Shown here piece by piece: positions 41,556 through 50,361 of a stretch of DNA of 50,361 bases. The position numbers and the translations under genes are program-made. The stretch lies in NCBI RefSeq assembly GCF_900168005.1, contig NZ_FUYP01000026.1, forward strand, positions 1-50,361, written 5' to 3'. This DNA comes from Sphingopyxis flava (GTDB lineage: Bacteria; Pseudomonadota; Alphaproteobacteria; Sphingomonadales; Sphingomonadaceae). The notes below the pieces were generated by a model. That model was not told where the DNA came from, made no database searches, and saw nothing but the letters and a program-made list of their open reading frames with translations. Position 1 is the stretch's first letter. The number at the start of each line of letters is the position of its first letter.

Positions 41556-42587
41556 ATGGACACCCCCGTCTCCCACGCCGACCGCCGCCCTGCTCCTGCT
41601 CTTCTCACCGCGATACTCTGCGCCGCAGCCCTCGCCGCCGCGGCGACGGCACACGCGAGGGACAGCGGCCCCGACACCGATCTTTCAGTGCCAGACGCCG
41701 CTGGGGCCGCACCCGCGCTGGTGCCGGTGATCCCTGCGCCCGCCAGTCATTTTCAGGATAGCGAGGTCGATCAGGACATATTGCTGCCCCCGGCGCGGCC
41801 GCAGGATGACGACCCGGACCGCAAATGGTCACGCGACTATCTCGCCCTCGCGGCCGGCGTCGTCACCGTCCCGAGCTATTTGGGGTCGGACCAGCGCGCC
41901 GTGATTCCTGGATTTTACCTGCGCGGCCGGCTGTCGGGCTTTTCCTTCTCGACCCGGGGCACCAATTTGCAGGTCGACCTGATCCGCCAGCGGCGCGGCC
42001 AACGTGTCGACTGGAAGCTCGGCCCGATCATCAATCTCCGGAGCGACCGTACCGGGCGCATCAAGGATCCGCAGGTGGAAGCGCTCGGCGAGCGCAAACT
42101 GGCGGTAGAGGCAGGCATTTCGGCGGGGGTCACCTATTCAGGCCTGATCACGAGCAAATATGATCAGATCGGCTTTCGGGTTGTCGCACTCAAGGATATC
42201 TCCGGGCGCCACGGCAGCTGGCTCGCCTCGCCGACAATCGAATATGGCACCCCCATTTCAAAGCGGGCCTATGTCGGACTGTCGGCGTCGGTGAACGTCT
42301 ACGGCAAGGGCTTCGGGGACTATTATTTCGACATCGACCAGGCGGGCAGCGATGTGAGCGGGCTGCCGGTCTATGATGGCGCTGGTCGCAAGGCGACCGC
42401 TGGCAAATATACGATCGGCGCGGCGGGCGCCTATTCGCTTTCGGGCGACCTGCGCAAAGGCTTCGTGCTGATCGGCGGCGTTCAATATGGACGCGTGGCA
42501 AGCCGCTACGCCGCCTCGCCGATCGTTCGTATTGCAGGTGATGCCGATCAGTGGATCGGAGGCGCGGGCATCGCCTATCAATTCTAG
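41556..42587 (+). CDS. MipA/OmpV-family outer membrane protein
   Basis: This 343-residue protein has a signal peptide (ending ATAHARD) and a linker rich in Pro and Asp (residues 30-90). The MipA/OmpV beta-barrel starts at VVTVPSYLGSDQRAVIPG. Alternating strands follow to the C-terminal GGAGIAYQF, which ends in Phe as outer membrane porins do. The role is uncertain: scaffolding of cell-wall enzymes in MipA, and osmotic or antimicrobial response in OmpV. The ATG at 41556 is placed before the signal peptide; earlier residues are not conserved. Confidence 0.85.
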   Translation: MDTPVSHADRRPAPALLTAILCAAALAAAATAHARDSGPDTDLSVPDAAGAAPALVPVIPAPASHFQDSEVDQDILLPPARPQDDDPDRKWSRDYLALAAGVVTVPSYLGSDQRAVIPGFYLRGRLSGFSFSTRGTNLQVDLIRQRRGQRVDWKLGPIINLRSDRTGRIKDPQVEALGERKLAVEAGISAGVTYSGLITSKYDQIGFRVVALKDISGRHGSWLASPTIEYGTPISKRAYVGLSASVNVYGKGFGDYYFDIDQAGSDVSGLPVYDGAGRKATAGKYTIGAAGAYSLSGDLRKGFVLIGGVQYGRVASRYAASPIVRIAGDADQWIGGAGIAYQF

Positions 42588-42733
42588 CGAGCGTGAGCGA
42601 GGGCTGCGCGGCTTTTTGCAAGACCTTCCAATCAGAAGCTTCTTTCGGCGACCAGCGCAAGCGGGGACAAGCGCGCGTGCCCGCAGCAGAGCGTCATTAA
42701 CAGCCAACAACGCCCCGCGCCTTTGCCTTCATC

Positions 42734-43054
42734 ATGTTTCTGGCCGGAGTCGGCATCCCGGTCCTCGCCGCCCTGAACGGAGGGCTTGGGACACGGCTCG
42801 GCAGTCCAATGGCGGCCTTTTGTCATCCTCTTCGCAACCGCGCTGCTCAGGGCACCTGCAGGTGCCGCGGCGACGGCATCGCTCGGCGCCGTTCGGCTGT
42901 CGGCGACTGCGCCGCCGCAATTTACTTCGGCGGATTCTTCGTCGTCTTCTATGTGATCGCGGTGACCTTCATTACCCCGCGCTTCGGGGCCTTTCGGCCC
43001 GGAAATGCAGACCCCGCCGACGCGCATGGACAGCGTATCGCGGGCGTCCTATAA
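42734..43054 (+). pseudogene. Broken DMT-family (YdcZ/DUF606) transporter gene
   Basis: The translation begins FLAGVGIPVLAALNGGLGTR, the first helix of the DUF606 transporter group. After SPMAAF at about 42820, beside a TTTT run, the match moves to the +1 frame (VILFATALLRAPAGAAATAS). It returns to the first frame near 42920 for IYFGGFFVVFYVIAVTFIT and PRFG. The expected C-terminal helix is then lost: only GNA and GQ-x-IAGVL remain before a stop at 43054. At least two frameshifts and a shortened end make it non-functional. It ends 7 bases before the thiC riboswitch, so it is not the controlled gene. Confidence 0.7.
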
Positions 43055-43060
43055 GGCCCC

Positions 43061-45094
<2,034 letters not shown>

Positions 45095-45304
45095 GGGCCG
45101 CTGAGGGCTTGGTGGGGGGGCCGTCCACGCTCGAAAATCCTTCAATCCGCCCGCTGGAAATGCGCGCCATGCGATGTCGAGCATGAAGCCAAGTTCGGCT
45201 TCGGCTCGCCCGCGCCGGACTATTGGGGCAAGGCCCGCCATGTCATCCCCGAGCGGCTGCCGGAACTTTACGCGGAATATGGCCGCGCCCCCGACTTGGA
45301 CTGA
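45095..45304 (+). pseudogene. Possible DUF2199-like gene remnant
   Basis: Directly after the thiC stop and in the same frame, 69 codons read through without a stop to TGA 45302-45304. The segment RWKCAPCDVEHEAKFGFGSP then APDYWGKA resembles the N-terminal zinc-ribbon-like part of DUF2199 proteins (C-x2-C, then H). No in-frame ATG, GTG or TTG precedes it and the rest of the domain is absent, so it is probably a decayed copy. The family link is tentative. Confidence 0.35.
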
Positions 45305-45364
45305 TCGCAGCTTCAAGGTTGATGCGCTGCCGTCACAGTTCAAATGGAGGCCGAGCGGCCAGCT

Positions 45365-45607
45365 TCAATGCGCCGCGCCGAACGGTTCGGGCCGACGGTC
45401 CCGCAAATGCTCGAACGAGGATTCACCGCGCCAGGCGCGCTCATGGAAGAAAAACGCCACCGCGTTGACCATGGGTTCGATCAGCGCGATTCCGCTGGCA
45501 ACGGCGAAAGACCCGGTCAGCAGATACGCCACCGTGAATCCCACCGAGAGGTGAAGCACGAGAAAACTGAGTGTCTTGGCGACCTCTCGGGAATAGACGT
45601 GTGGCAT
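45365..45607 (-). CDS. DUF2061 small membrane protein
   Basis: This 80-residue protein has two membrane helices: KTLSFLVLHLSVGFTVAYLL and SGIALIEPMVNAVAFFFHER. The pattern is that of DUF2061, a family of unknown function. The charged C-terminal tail (ERAWRGESSFEHLRDRR) would be cytoplasmic. ATG 45607 is chosen because the first helix starts soon after. A 19-base Fur-like box lies 13-31 bases upstream of its ATG, suggesting iron control. Confidence 0.82.
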   Translation of the reverse strand: MPHVYSREVAKTLSFLVLHLSVGFTVAYLLTGSFAVASGIALIEPMVNAVAFFFHERAWRGESSFEHLRDRRPEPFGAAH

Positions 45608-45619
45608 GAACGGGACTTT

Positions 45620-45638
45620 ATTGCAAATGCTACGCAAT
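45620..45638 (-). promoter_or_regulatory. Fur-like box upstream of the DUF2061 gene
   Basis: ATTGC (45620-45624), 9 bases, GCAAT (45634-45638) form a 19-base dyad with an AT-rich centre. It resembles alphaproteobacterial Fur/Irr-type boxes of the form ATTGC-N9-GCAAT. The minus-strand promoter of DUF2061 should overlap it. Confidence 0.5.
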
Positions 45639-45823
45639 ACTATTTGAAAGTGCCCCTGTGTGTGATCGATGCGAGCGATGAAGGGCGTCGCGCAATCTCC
45701 AGCCGTCGGCACGCCGGTTGTCGCAGATTGCTTTCCTCCCAGGCGCCCCGGCCGGCCGCGCTCGTTGCAAGATGCTAAGGGTAGGGCGACGAATAAATGC
45801 CCCCCATGAAAGCGAGGCTCCGC

Positions 45824-46258
45824 ATGACAGACTCCGACACCCCCGCCGCAACCGGTCCAGACGCCGGCGCGGTCTTCTATCACGGCACCCGCGCTGACCT
45901 ATCCGTCGGCGACCTGCTCGCCCCGGGGCGCGCGAGCAATTATGCCGACGGCGCCCCGCTCTCGTGGATCTATTTTTCCGCCGCGCTCGAATCGGCGGTC
46001 TGGGGCTGCGAGCTCGCGTCGGGCGACGGCCGCGAGCGCATCTATATCGTCGAGCCGACCGGCGATTGGTTCGACGATCCGAACCTCACCGACAAGAAAT
46101 TTCCTGGTAACCCGACCCGCAGCTATCGCAGCCGTGCGCCGCTACGAATCGTGGGAGAGGTCGAAAGCTGGACTTCGCACCCGCCCGAGGCGCTTGCGGC
46201 GATGAAAGAGGGCATCGCCCGGCTGCGCGCGGAGGGAAAGAACGTCATCATCGACTGA
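45824..46258 (+). CDS. arr: NAD+--rifampin ADP-ribosyltransferase
   Basis: This 144-residue enzyme inactivates rifamycins by ADP-ribosylating the C23 hydroxyl. The catalytic triad known from the mycobacterial enzyme (His19, Tyr49, Asp84) matches His20 (FYHGT), Tyr50 (WIYFSAALES) and Asp84 or Asp85 (FDDPN). The signature DDPNLTDKKFPGNPTRSYRS is intact. Starts at 45797 and 45806 are possible, but ATG 45824 gives the normal family length. It is a chromosomal copy without integron or IS flanks, so intrinsic resistance is more likely than recent transfer. Confidence 0.93.
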   Translation: MTDSDTPAATGPDAGAVFYHGTRADLSVGDLLAPGRASNYADGAPLSWIYFSAALESAVWGCELASGDGRERIYIVEPTGDWFDDPNLTDKKFPGNPTRSYRSRAPLRIVGEVESWTSHPPEALAAMKEGIARLRAEGKNVIID

Positions 46259-46309
46259 CCGATTCCCTTTCCCGCTTGCCCGGACAACTGCTCTGGCGCC
46301 ACGAATTTG

Positions 46310-47179
46310 CTATATCTCCACCTCGGCCGCCGCCGCGCGCTCGATCGCGCCGCGCCAATGCGGGCGTGCGGGCAGGCCGAATAGCTCGCCGAGCGCGACC
46401 TCAATTGCGTCGGCGGCGAGAAATCGCCGCTCGGTGGCGCCGTTGGCGCGGCGGATCGTCAGCCGGTTATCGCGCAGCGCATAGCGTGCCTCAGCCGTCG
46501 TCCGCGCCACGATCAGTTGATGGCGAAAATGCGAGTCAGGATGAGTCGAGGTGTACCAGTTGGCGACGGTGTAATCGATCGCGGGCGGCACCGCCTCGTC
46601 GATGACATAGACCGGAAGCCAATCGCCGCCGGCCGCGAGGCGCACGCTCCATTGATCACCGCGCCGCACGATGCGGTAGCTCTCGTGCGGCGTCGGCTGC
46701 GGCGCCTCGCTGTCCATGGCAAGCGGCGAAGGGGGCACCGCCGACCCGAAGCCCACGTCAGCAAGCCACGGCCGTCCGCTGATTCGCACGCGCAGCACCA
46801 TATGGCTGCGCGGCGCTGGCGGGGCGCCGGAAGGCTGCATCCAGCGCACCCGGCCGAGCAGCCCCTCGGCATCGAAGCCGATCGCGCGGAGCGCGCGGAG
46901 GAACAGGCCGTTCTGCTCGAAGCAATAGCCGCCGCGCCCGCAATCGATGAGCTTCGCATCGACCGCGTCGGGGTCGATGTCGACCGCGCCGTCGACCAGC
47001 GCGTCGAAGGCCTCGAAGGGGATCGCGGCAAGATGCGCCGCCTGAAGCGCCTGCAGCACATCCAGCGTCGGCGCGATCGGACCGGCATAGTCGATGCGCG
47101 CCAGATAGCGGCGTAGGAAAGGGTCGGTTGCGGGCGCCGGAACGGCGTCGCTCTCGTTCGTCAGAGGGCGGTATAGCAT
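46310..47179 (-). CDS. nat: Arylamine N-acetyltransferase
   Basis: This 289-residue enzyme transfers acetyl from acetyl-CoA to aromatic amines and hydrazines. The catalytic triad is complete: Cys86 in RGGYCFEQN, His126 in RSHMVLRV and Asp141 in LADVGFGS. IPFEAFDAL and ERRFLAADA are further family segments. Length is within the usual 270-290. It is convergent with arr. A role in xenobiotic handling fits its neighbour, but no shared regulation is seen. Confidence 0.92.
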   Translation of the reverse strand: MLYRPLTNESDAVPAPATDPFLRRYLARIDYAGPIAPTLDVLQALQAAHLAAIPFEAFDALVDGAVDIDPDAVDAKLIDCGRGGYCFEQNGLFLRALRAIGFDAEGLLGRVRWMQPSGAPPAPRSHMVLRVRISGRPWLADVGFGSAVPPSPLAMDSEAPQPTPHESYRIVRRGDQWSVRLAAGGDWLPVYVIDEAVPPAIDYTVANWYTSTHPDSHFRHQLIVARTTAEARYALRDNRLTIRRANGATERRFLAADAIEVALGELFGLPARPHWRGAIERAAAAEVEI

Positions 47180-47372
47180 AAGCGGGGAGCTCCGTCTCGC
47201 GAATCACTGCCCACCCTTATGAAAGCTCAACGGCGCTTGAGGTCAAGCGCCCCCTTGCGGACGCGGGGAGACGGAACTCCCGACCGACTGGCGGGTCTAT
47301 TCACCGGGGTCCATTGCCGGCTTGCCCCTCCTCTGGGCATTGCACACCGGCGAAGACAGGAGAGACCTTTTC

Positions 47373-47822
47373 ATGAAATTGCTCCCCCTCCTCTCGCTCG
47401 CCGCCGCGACAGCGCTCGCCGGCGGCTGCGCCTCGACAGGCGGATATGGATATGACGATGGCGGCTACGGCTATTACGACAGCGCCTATTACGACCGCTA
47501 CGGGCGGTATGATTACAACAACCCCGACCCTCGCTACGGCGGCTATTATGCGGACAACTACTATCGCAGCGACCGTCGCTACCGCGAGCGCCGGCTGAAT
47601 AATGCCGACCGTGTCTATCGCGGGCGCGACGGCCGTTACTATTGCCGCCGTTCTGACGGTACCACCGGTCTGATCGTCGGCGGGATTGCCGGCGGGGCGC
47701 TCGGCAACGTCATCGCGCCCGGCGATTCCAAGACGCTGGGGACCGTACTTGGCGCGATCGGCGGCGCGGTTGCCGGCCGAGCGATTGATCGCGGCGGCAA
47801 CAAGGACGTGCGCTGTCGCTAA
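47373..47822 (+). CDS. Glycine-zipper lipoprotein
   Basis: This 149-residue protein has a lipoprotein signal (LAGGCASTGG, Cys near residue 20). A Tyr/Gly-rich stretch follows (GYGYDDGGYGYYDSAYY) and a basic region (RRYRERR). The C-terminal half is a glycine-zipper 2TM domain (TGLIVGGIAGGALGNVI and LGAIGGAVAGRAID). Such proteins sit in the outer membrane and affect envelope stability. The ATG at 47373 follows CAGGAGAG. The gene is divergent from nat, with 193 bases between. Confidence 0.85.
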   Translation: MKLLPLLSLAAATALAGGCASTGGYGYDDGGYGYYDSAYYDRYGRYDYNNPDPRYGGYYADNYYRSDRRYRERRLNNADRVYRGRDGRYYCRRSDGTTGLIVGGIAGGALGNVIAPGDSKTLGTVLGAIGGAVAGRAIDRGGNKDVRCR

Positions 47823-47876
47823 GCCTTCCGGCGGCGGCGACGCGATGGCATAATCACCAAAAGGGAGATGATCGCC

Positions 47877-48389
47877 ATGACCCACCGCCGCCTGTTCACT
47901 CTCGCCGCCCTGACCACCCTGACGCTCGCCGCATGCGGAGATGGCCGGAGAAGGGCCGATGCATCCGAAACCCCGGCCGCCAAGAGCAAAGCCGCAGCGC
48001 CGTCCTCTGCGCCGCAAGCCGACACGGGCCTTCAAGCCTATGTCGACCATTTCCCGTTCGATGTCGTGAACGGGGTCGCCTGGAACGACCATCCGGCGGT
48101 CAAAGCCGGCCTTGCGAAGACCGTCACCAATGCCGAGATACGCCGCACAATCGAAACGCTTGCGGGACCCTCGGCACCGATTGAAAGGCATGAAGGCAAG
48201 CTCATGTCCTGGGCGTGTGAGGCGCATAATTGCGGCCCACACCAGTGGTCGGTGCTCATCGATCCATCGAACGGCGCGACGGACGTCTGCTATTATAACG
48301 AGAGCGTCAACGGGTCCCGCGCGCACTGGTTCTTCGCCGCCGGAACCGAGCAATGGCGCGACGGGAACTGCCAGTTTGGGGAGGATTGA
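47877..48389 (+). CDS. Lipoprotein of unknown function
   Basis: This 170-residue protein starts with a lipobox (LTLAACGDG, Cys at about 19) and an Ala/Lys-rich linker (residues 30-50). The folded part has LQAYVDHFPFDVVNGVAWN and two Cys in WACEAHNCGPHQW, which could form a disulfide or bind a metal, with a third in DVCYYN. It resembles inhibitor-like periplasmic domains, but no family is certain. The ATG at 47877 has AAGGGAG 4-10 bases upstream; the in-frame ATG at 47868 overlaps that site. Its TGA overlaps the ATG of the next gene. Confidence 0.75.
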   Translation: MTHRRLFTLAALTTLTLAACGDGRRRADASETPAAKSKAAAPSSAPQADTGLQAYVDHFPFDVVNGVAWNDHPAVKAGLAKTVTNAEIRRTIETLAGPSAPIERHEGKLMSWACEAHNCGPHQWSVLIDPSNGATDVCYYNESVNGSRAHWFFAAGTEQWRDGNCQFGED

Positions 48390-48727
48390 TGTTCGTCGCT
48401 GCCTATTGGTGGAAAGTGCATCCGGGCAAAGAGGATCAGTTCCGCGCCGCTTGGCGCCGCGGAACAGAGCTTATCCGCGCGAAATATGGCTCGCTCGGCT
48501 CGCGCCTCCACCGCGAGGTGGGGCCCGCGGAAACAGCGCGCTTCATCGGCATTGCCGAGTGGCCGGACCACGCCACGTGGAAAGCGGCGTACGATGCCAA
48601 GATGGCCTATGACGAACCCGCCACGCGCGCGGCCTTCCTCGACGCGATCGCCGAGGCAGGCGATGCGCCGCTGCTGCTGCTCGAGGTCACCGATGATCTC
48701 ACCGACCCTGCGGTAAAGGATCAATAG
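48389..48727 (+). CDS. Antibiotic biosynthesis monooxygenase-like (ABM fold) protein
   Basis: This 112-residue protein has a single dimeric ferredoxin-like ABM fold: VAAYWWKVHPGKEDQFRAAW at the start, SLGSRLHREVG and FIGIAEWPDHATWKAAY in the middle. Related proteins act as cofactor-free monooxygenases or heme-degrading enzymes, or only bind small molecules. No catalytic Asn/His/Trp set of IsdG is clear, so a heme role is unlikely. ATG 48389 overlaps the stop of the lipoprotein gene (TGATG). Its 3' end overlaps the convergent gene by 7 bases. Confidence 0.75.
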   Translation: MFVAAYWWKVHPGKEDQFRAAWRRGTELIRAKYGSLGSRLHREVGPAETARFIGIAEWPDHATWKAAYDAKMAYDEPATRAAFLDAIAEAGDAPLLLLEVTDDLTDPAVKDQ

Positions 48728-49266
48728 ATCGCGCGCTCGCGCCGCACGGCCGCCCTGCCGTCCTTCCAGTCGATCTCCGACGCGGGTTCTTCGGGATTTC
48801 CGGCAGCAAACAGCTCGTAGATGACGGTGCCATCCTCCTGCATGCTTTCGATAACCCGCACCGGCTCGAACGCATCGGGCGCAGCGCGCGCTGCGGCGAT
48901 GACGGGTGCCGGCGCCTCCGCCCAGCGGATGTCGCGCTGCACCTCGACGATAGTGAAGCGCCCCTTGTCTTCGAGGAGGTCAAGCTCAACTTCGCTGCCG
49001 TCCGGTCGCGTACCTTCGACATCGTAGAAGATCATTCCGTCGCGCTGCTTGCGTTCGGCGCCCGTGATTGTCATGCCCGGCACGCGGCTGAGCACCGCCT
49101 CGCGTACGCCAGCGGGCAGATTCGCTGCCGCGACCGCGTCAATCTGGGCCTCGGGACCTGAGGGCAGCACCGCACTCGCCTCGCCCCGGGCCTCGGACTG
49201 GTCGGAGGGTGCGCCGCACGCCGCCGTCAAGAGAATCGCCAGCGTCGCTGCCAATTGCCTGCGCAT
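48721..49266 (-). CDS. PepSY-like lipoprotein
   Basis: This 181-residue protein has a lipobox (LLTAACGAP, Cys near residue 17). The mature part carries one PepSY-like unit: PAGVREAVLSRVPGMTITGAE followed by FYDVEGTRPDGSEVELDLL. PepSY domains are often inhibitory or carbohydrate/peptidase-binding modules in the periplasm. A second, less clear repeat may follow (VIAAARAAPDAFEPVRVIES). It overlaps the convergent ABM gene by 7 bases. The ATG at 49266 precedes the signal. Confidence 0.75.
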   Translation of the reverse strand: MRRQLAATLAILLTAACGAPSDQSEARGEASAVLPSGPEAQIDAVAAANLPAGVREAVLSRVPGMTITGAERKQRDGMIFYDVEGTRPDGSEVELDLLEDKGRFTIVEVQRDIRWAEAPAPVIAAARAAPDAFEPVRVIESMQEDGTVIYELFAAGNPEEPASEIDWKDGRAAVRRERAIY

Positions 49267-49424
49267 CGTCGATCTCCTGCCATTGGGGTAACCGATGTCA
49301 TCCTGGGCGAAACGCGCGGCCGAGTCCAATTTCCGAACGGCGAGATCGAAAGCCCGGTGCCGCGCAGGCGCCGGAGCGCGCGCGGATGGACTGGGAAGCG
49401 CTGCCCGCGCCTTGCGGCCTGCGC

Positions 49425-49853
49425 CTAGTCGGAGAGACTATGCGTGAGAGTGATCTTGCAATTGAGGAGTTTCGAGATCGGGCAGGTCGCCTCCGCATCC
49501 GCAGCGAGGCTTGCAAATTCTTCCGCCGCGATCCCCGGGATGGTCGCGGTCAGCGTCAGCGCCGATTTCGTCACCTGGAAACCATCTCCGTCGCGCTCGA
49601 GTGTCACGTCCGCGCGCGTGTCCAGCTGGCCATGCGAATGGCCGGCTCGCGCCAGAGCGAAGGAGAGGGCCATGGTGAAGCAGGCAGCGTGTGCCGCCGC
49701 GATCAGTTCCTCGGGGTTGGTGCCAGGCCCATCCTCGAAGCGCGATGCAAAGCCATAAGGTTCGCCGTCGAGCGCACCGCGCTTGGTCCAGAGATGCCCC
49801 TTGCCATCCTTGCCGAAGCCTTCGTAGCGGGCGCTTGCGCTGTTCACGGTCAT
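49425..49853 (-). CDS. osmC: OsmC-family peroxiredoxin
   Basis: This 142-residue thiol peroxidase reduces organic hydroperoxides. Both catalytic cysteines are present: Cys58 in [12 protein letters not shown] and Cys124 in [26 protein letters not shown] and the start [15 protein letters not shown] are typical of the OsmC branch rather than Ohr. Its ATG overlaps the DUF962 stop by 4 bases (ATGA), so both are co-translated. OsmC is usually stress-induced, but no EcfG-type promoter was found upstream of the pair within the window. Confidence 0.9.
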   Translation of the reverse strand: MTVNSASARYEGFGKDGKGHLWTKRGALDGEPYGFASRFEDGPGTNPEELIAAAHAACFTMALSFALARAGHSHGQLDTRADVTLERDGDGFQVTKSALTLTATIPGIAAEEFASLAADAEATCPISKLLNCKITLTHSLSD

Positions 49854-50212
49854 TCCTCATCTCCTCCGGTTCGGCGCGAAACCCGCGTCACGCCCGCACG
49901 ATCGAGTTCGGGGCCCAGCCGCCCCGCCAGCCACAGTCGCCACATGCGAAAATCGGCCGCGAGGCTCCAGAGCGGATAGGTGAATGTCGCGGGCCGGTTC
50001 TTTTCGACCGCGAAGTGCGCAAGCCAGGCAAAGAAATAACCCGCGACGGGAAGAGCCGCGAGCCACCACCAGCTCGCTGTCAAGACGGCCGCGAGCGCGA
50101 TCATCGCGACGAGACTCGTCCCGGCATAGTGCAGCGCCCGTGTCGAAGGCTTGCTATGCTCGCGCAGGTAGAAAGGCCAGAAATCGGCGAAGCTCGTGTA
50201 GGTTCGCGCCAT
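49850..50212 (-). CDS. DUF962 (Mpo1-like) membrane protein
   Basis: This 120-residue protein has two membrane segments (LVAMIALAAVLTASWWWLA and AGYFFAWLAHFAVEKN). FADFWPFYLREHSKPSTRALHYAGT is the family start with conserved His residues, and HFAVEKNRPATFTYPLWSL carries the second His/Glu set. The yeast relative Mpo1 is an Fe-dependent dioxygenase that alpha-oxidises 2-hydroxy fatty acids. A related reaction in sphingolipid-rich sphingomonads is attractive but unproven. The ATG at 50212 is selected; upstream codons are not conserved. Confidence 0.85.
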   Translation of the reverse strand: MARTYTSFADFWPFYLREHSKPSTRALHYAGTSLVAMIALAAVLTASWWWLAALPVAGYFFAWLAHFAVEKNRPATFTYPLWSLAADFRMWRLWLAGRLGPELDRAGVTRVSRRTGGDEE

Positions 50213-50249
50213 GCGGCAAGCATGCGGACATGAGGAGGCGGGGTCAAGA

Positions 50250-50361
50250 GTATTGGGCGAAGGGGACAGGGCTATCGCATTTGACCGAGGATGGTTTTGG
50301 CGAAGGCGTTGGACCATCCGGAGCGTTTGCGTTTTCTCCTGATGGAGATATCGGGTCTTGC
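50250..50361 (+). mobile_element. Possible left edge of a second mobile element (partial)
   Basis: The last 110 bases change in character. GACAGGGCTATCGCATTTG near 50259-50277 resembles an IS terminal repeat, and ATG 50291 opens a frame (MVLAKALDHPERLRF) that runs to the window end in less GC-rich sequence than the host. No family can be named from 23 codons, so this could also be an ordinary gene start. Confidence 0.3.

Noticed and set aside
49313..49335. Possible EcfG-type promoter on the minus strand before the PepSY-like lipoprotein
   Set aside because: The upstream box reads GGAAA instead of GGAAC and the spacing is one base short, so it is not a convincing match.

Overview
The window is a high-GC alphaproteobacterial chromosome segment that looks like a sphingomonad, most likely Sphingopyxis-like. 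The gene families, the dense overlapping operons, the GGAAC/CGTT-type promoters and the mixture of dipeptidase, GMC oxidoreductase, DoxX, phytase and MipA genes all fit that group. The species call is inferred from the genes, without any database search.

Layout. 1-370: right end of an ISL3-type insertion sequence lying against tRNA-Gln(CTG). 526-9004: ferredoxin-NADP reductase, DoxX protein, secreted M19 dipeptidase, acyl-CoA dehydrogenase, a SdpR/ArsR regulator divergent from a desaturase-amidohydrolase pair, and NadB. 9103-15911: orphan ABC ATPase, zinc-finger protein, TldD, two exported unknown proteins and a run of small housekeeping genes. 16023-18293: a sigma-54-type promoter, glnK-amtB, and a 540-base non-coding stretch with two terminators and two candidate small RNA genes. 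18294-29576: VOC protein and HxlR-like regulator, GMC oxidoreductase, a three-gene overlapping unit (sulfurtransferase/phosphatase, membrane protein, sterol-desaturase family), RecQ, CPA2 antiporter, phytase with an EcfG-like promoter, Dps, a degenerate GDT1-family protein and a diguanylate cyclase. 29764-39011: a long plus-strand block, purE-purK-folA-M19 dipeptidase-ribF, GDPD, ileS-lspA-DUF3035. 39137-45094: dxs, a small membrane protein, MipA/OmpV, a broken DMT transporter gene, then a TPP riboswitch in front of thiC. 45095-50212: a gene remnant, DUF2061 with a Fur-like box, Arr rifampin ADP-ribosyltransferase, arylamine N-acetyltransferase, small lipoproteins, a monooxygenase-fold protein, OsmC and a DUF962 protein. 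50250-50361 may be the edge of a second mobile element.

Most of the window is ordinary core and soft-core metabolism: NAD, purine, folate, flavin, isoprenoid and thiamine synthesis, isoleucyl-tRNA charging and lipoprotein processing. The parts that ordinary annotation would miss are regulatory. They are the nitrogen-controlled glnK-amtB unit with a possible sigma-54-driven small RNA behind it, a candidate general-stress (EcfG) small RNA next to it, an EcfG-type promoter in front of the phytase, and operator-like dyads at the SdpR/desaturase, HxlR, GMC and DUF2061 genes. I found no CRISPR array, phage, conjugation or defence system. The best candidates for something undescribed are the two intergenic transcripts at 17932-18285.
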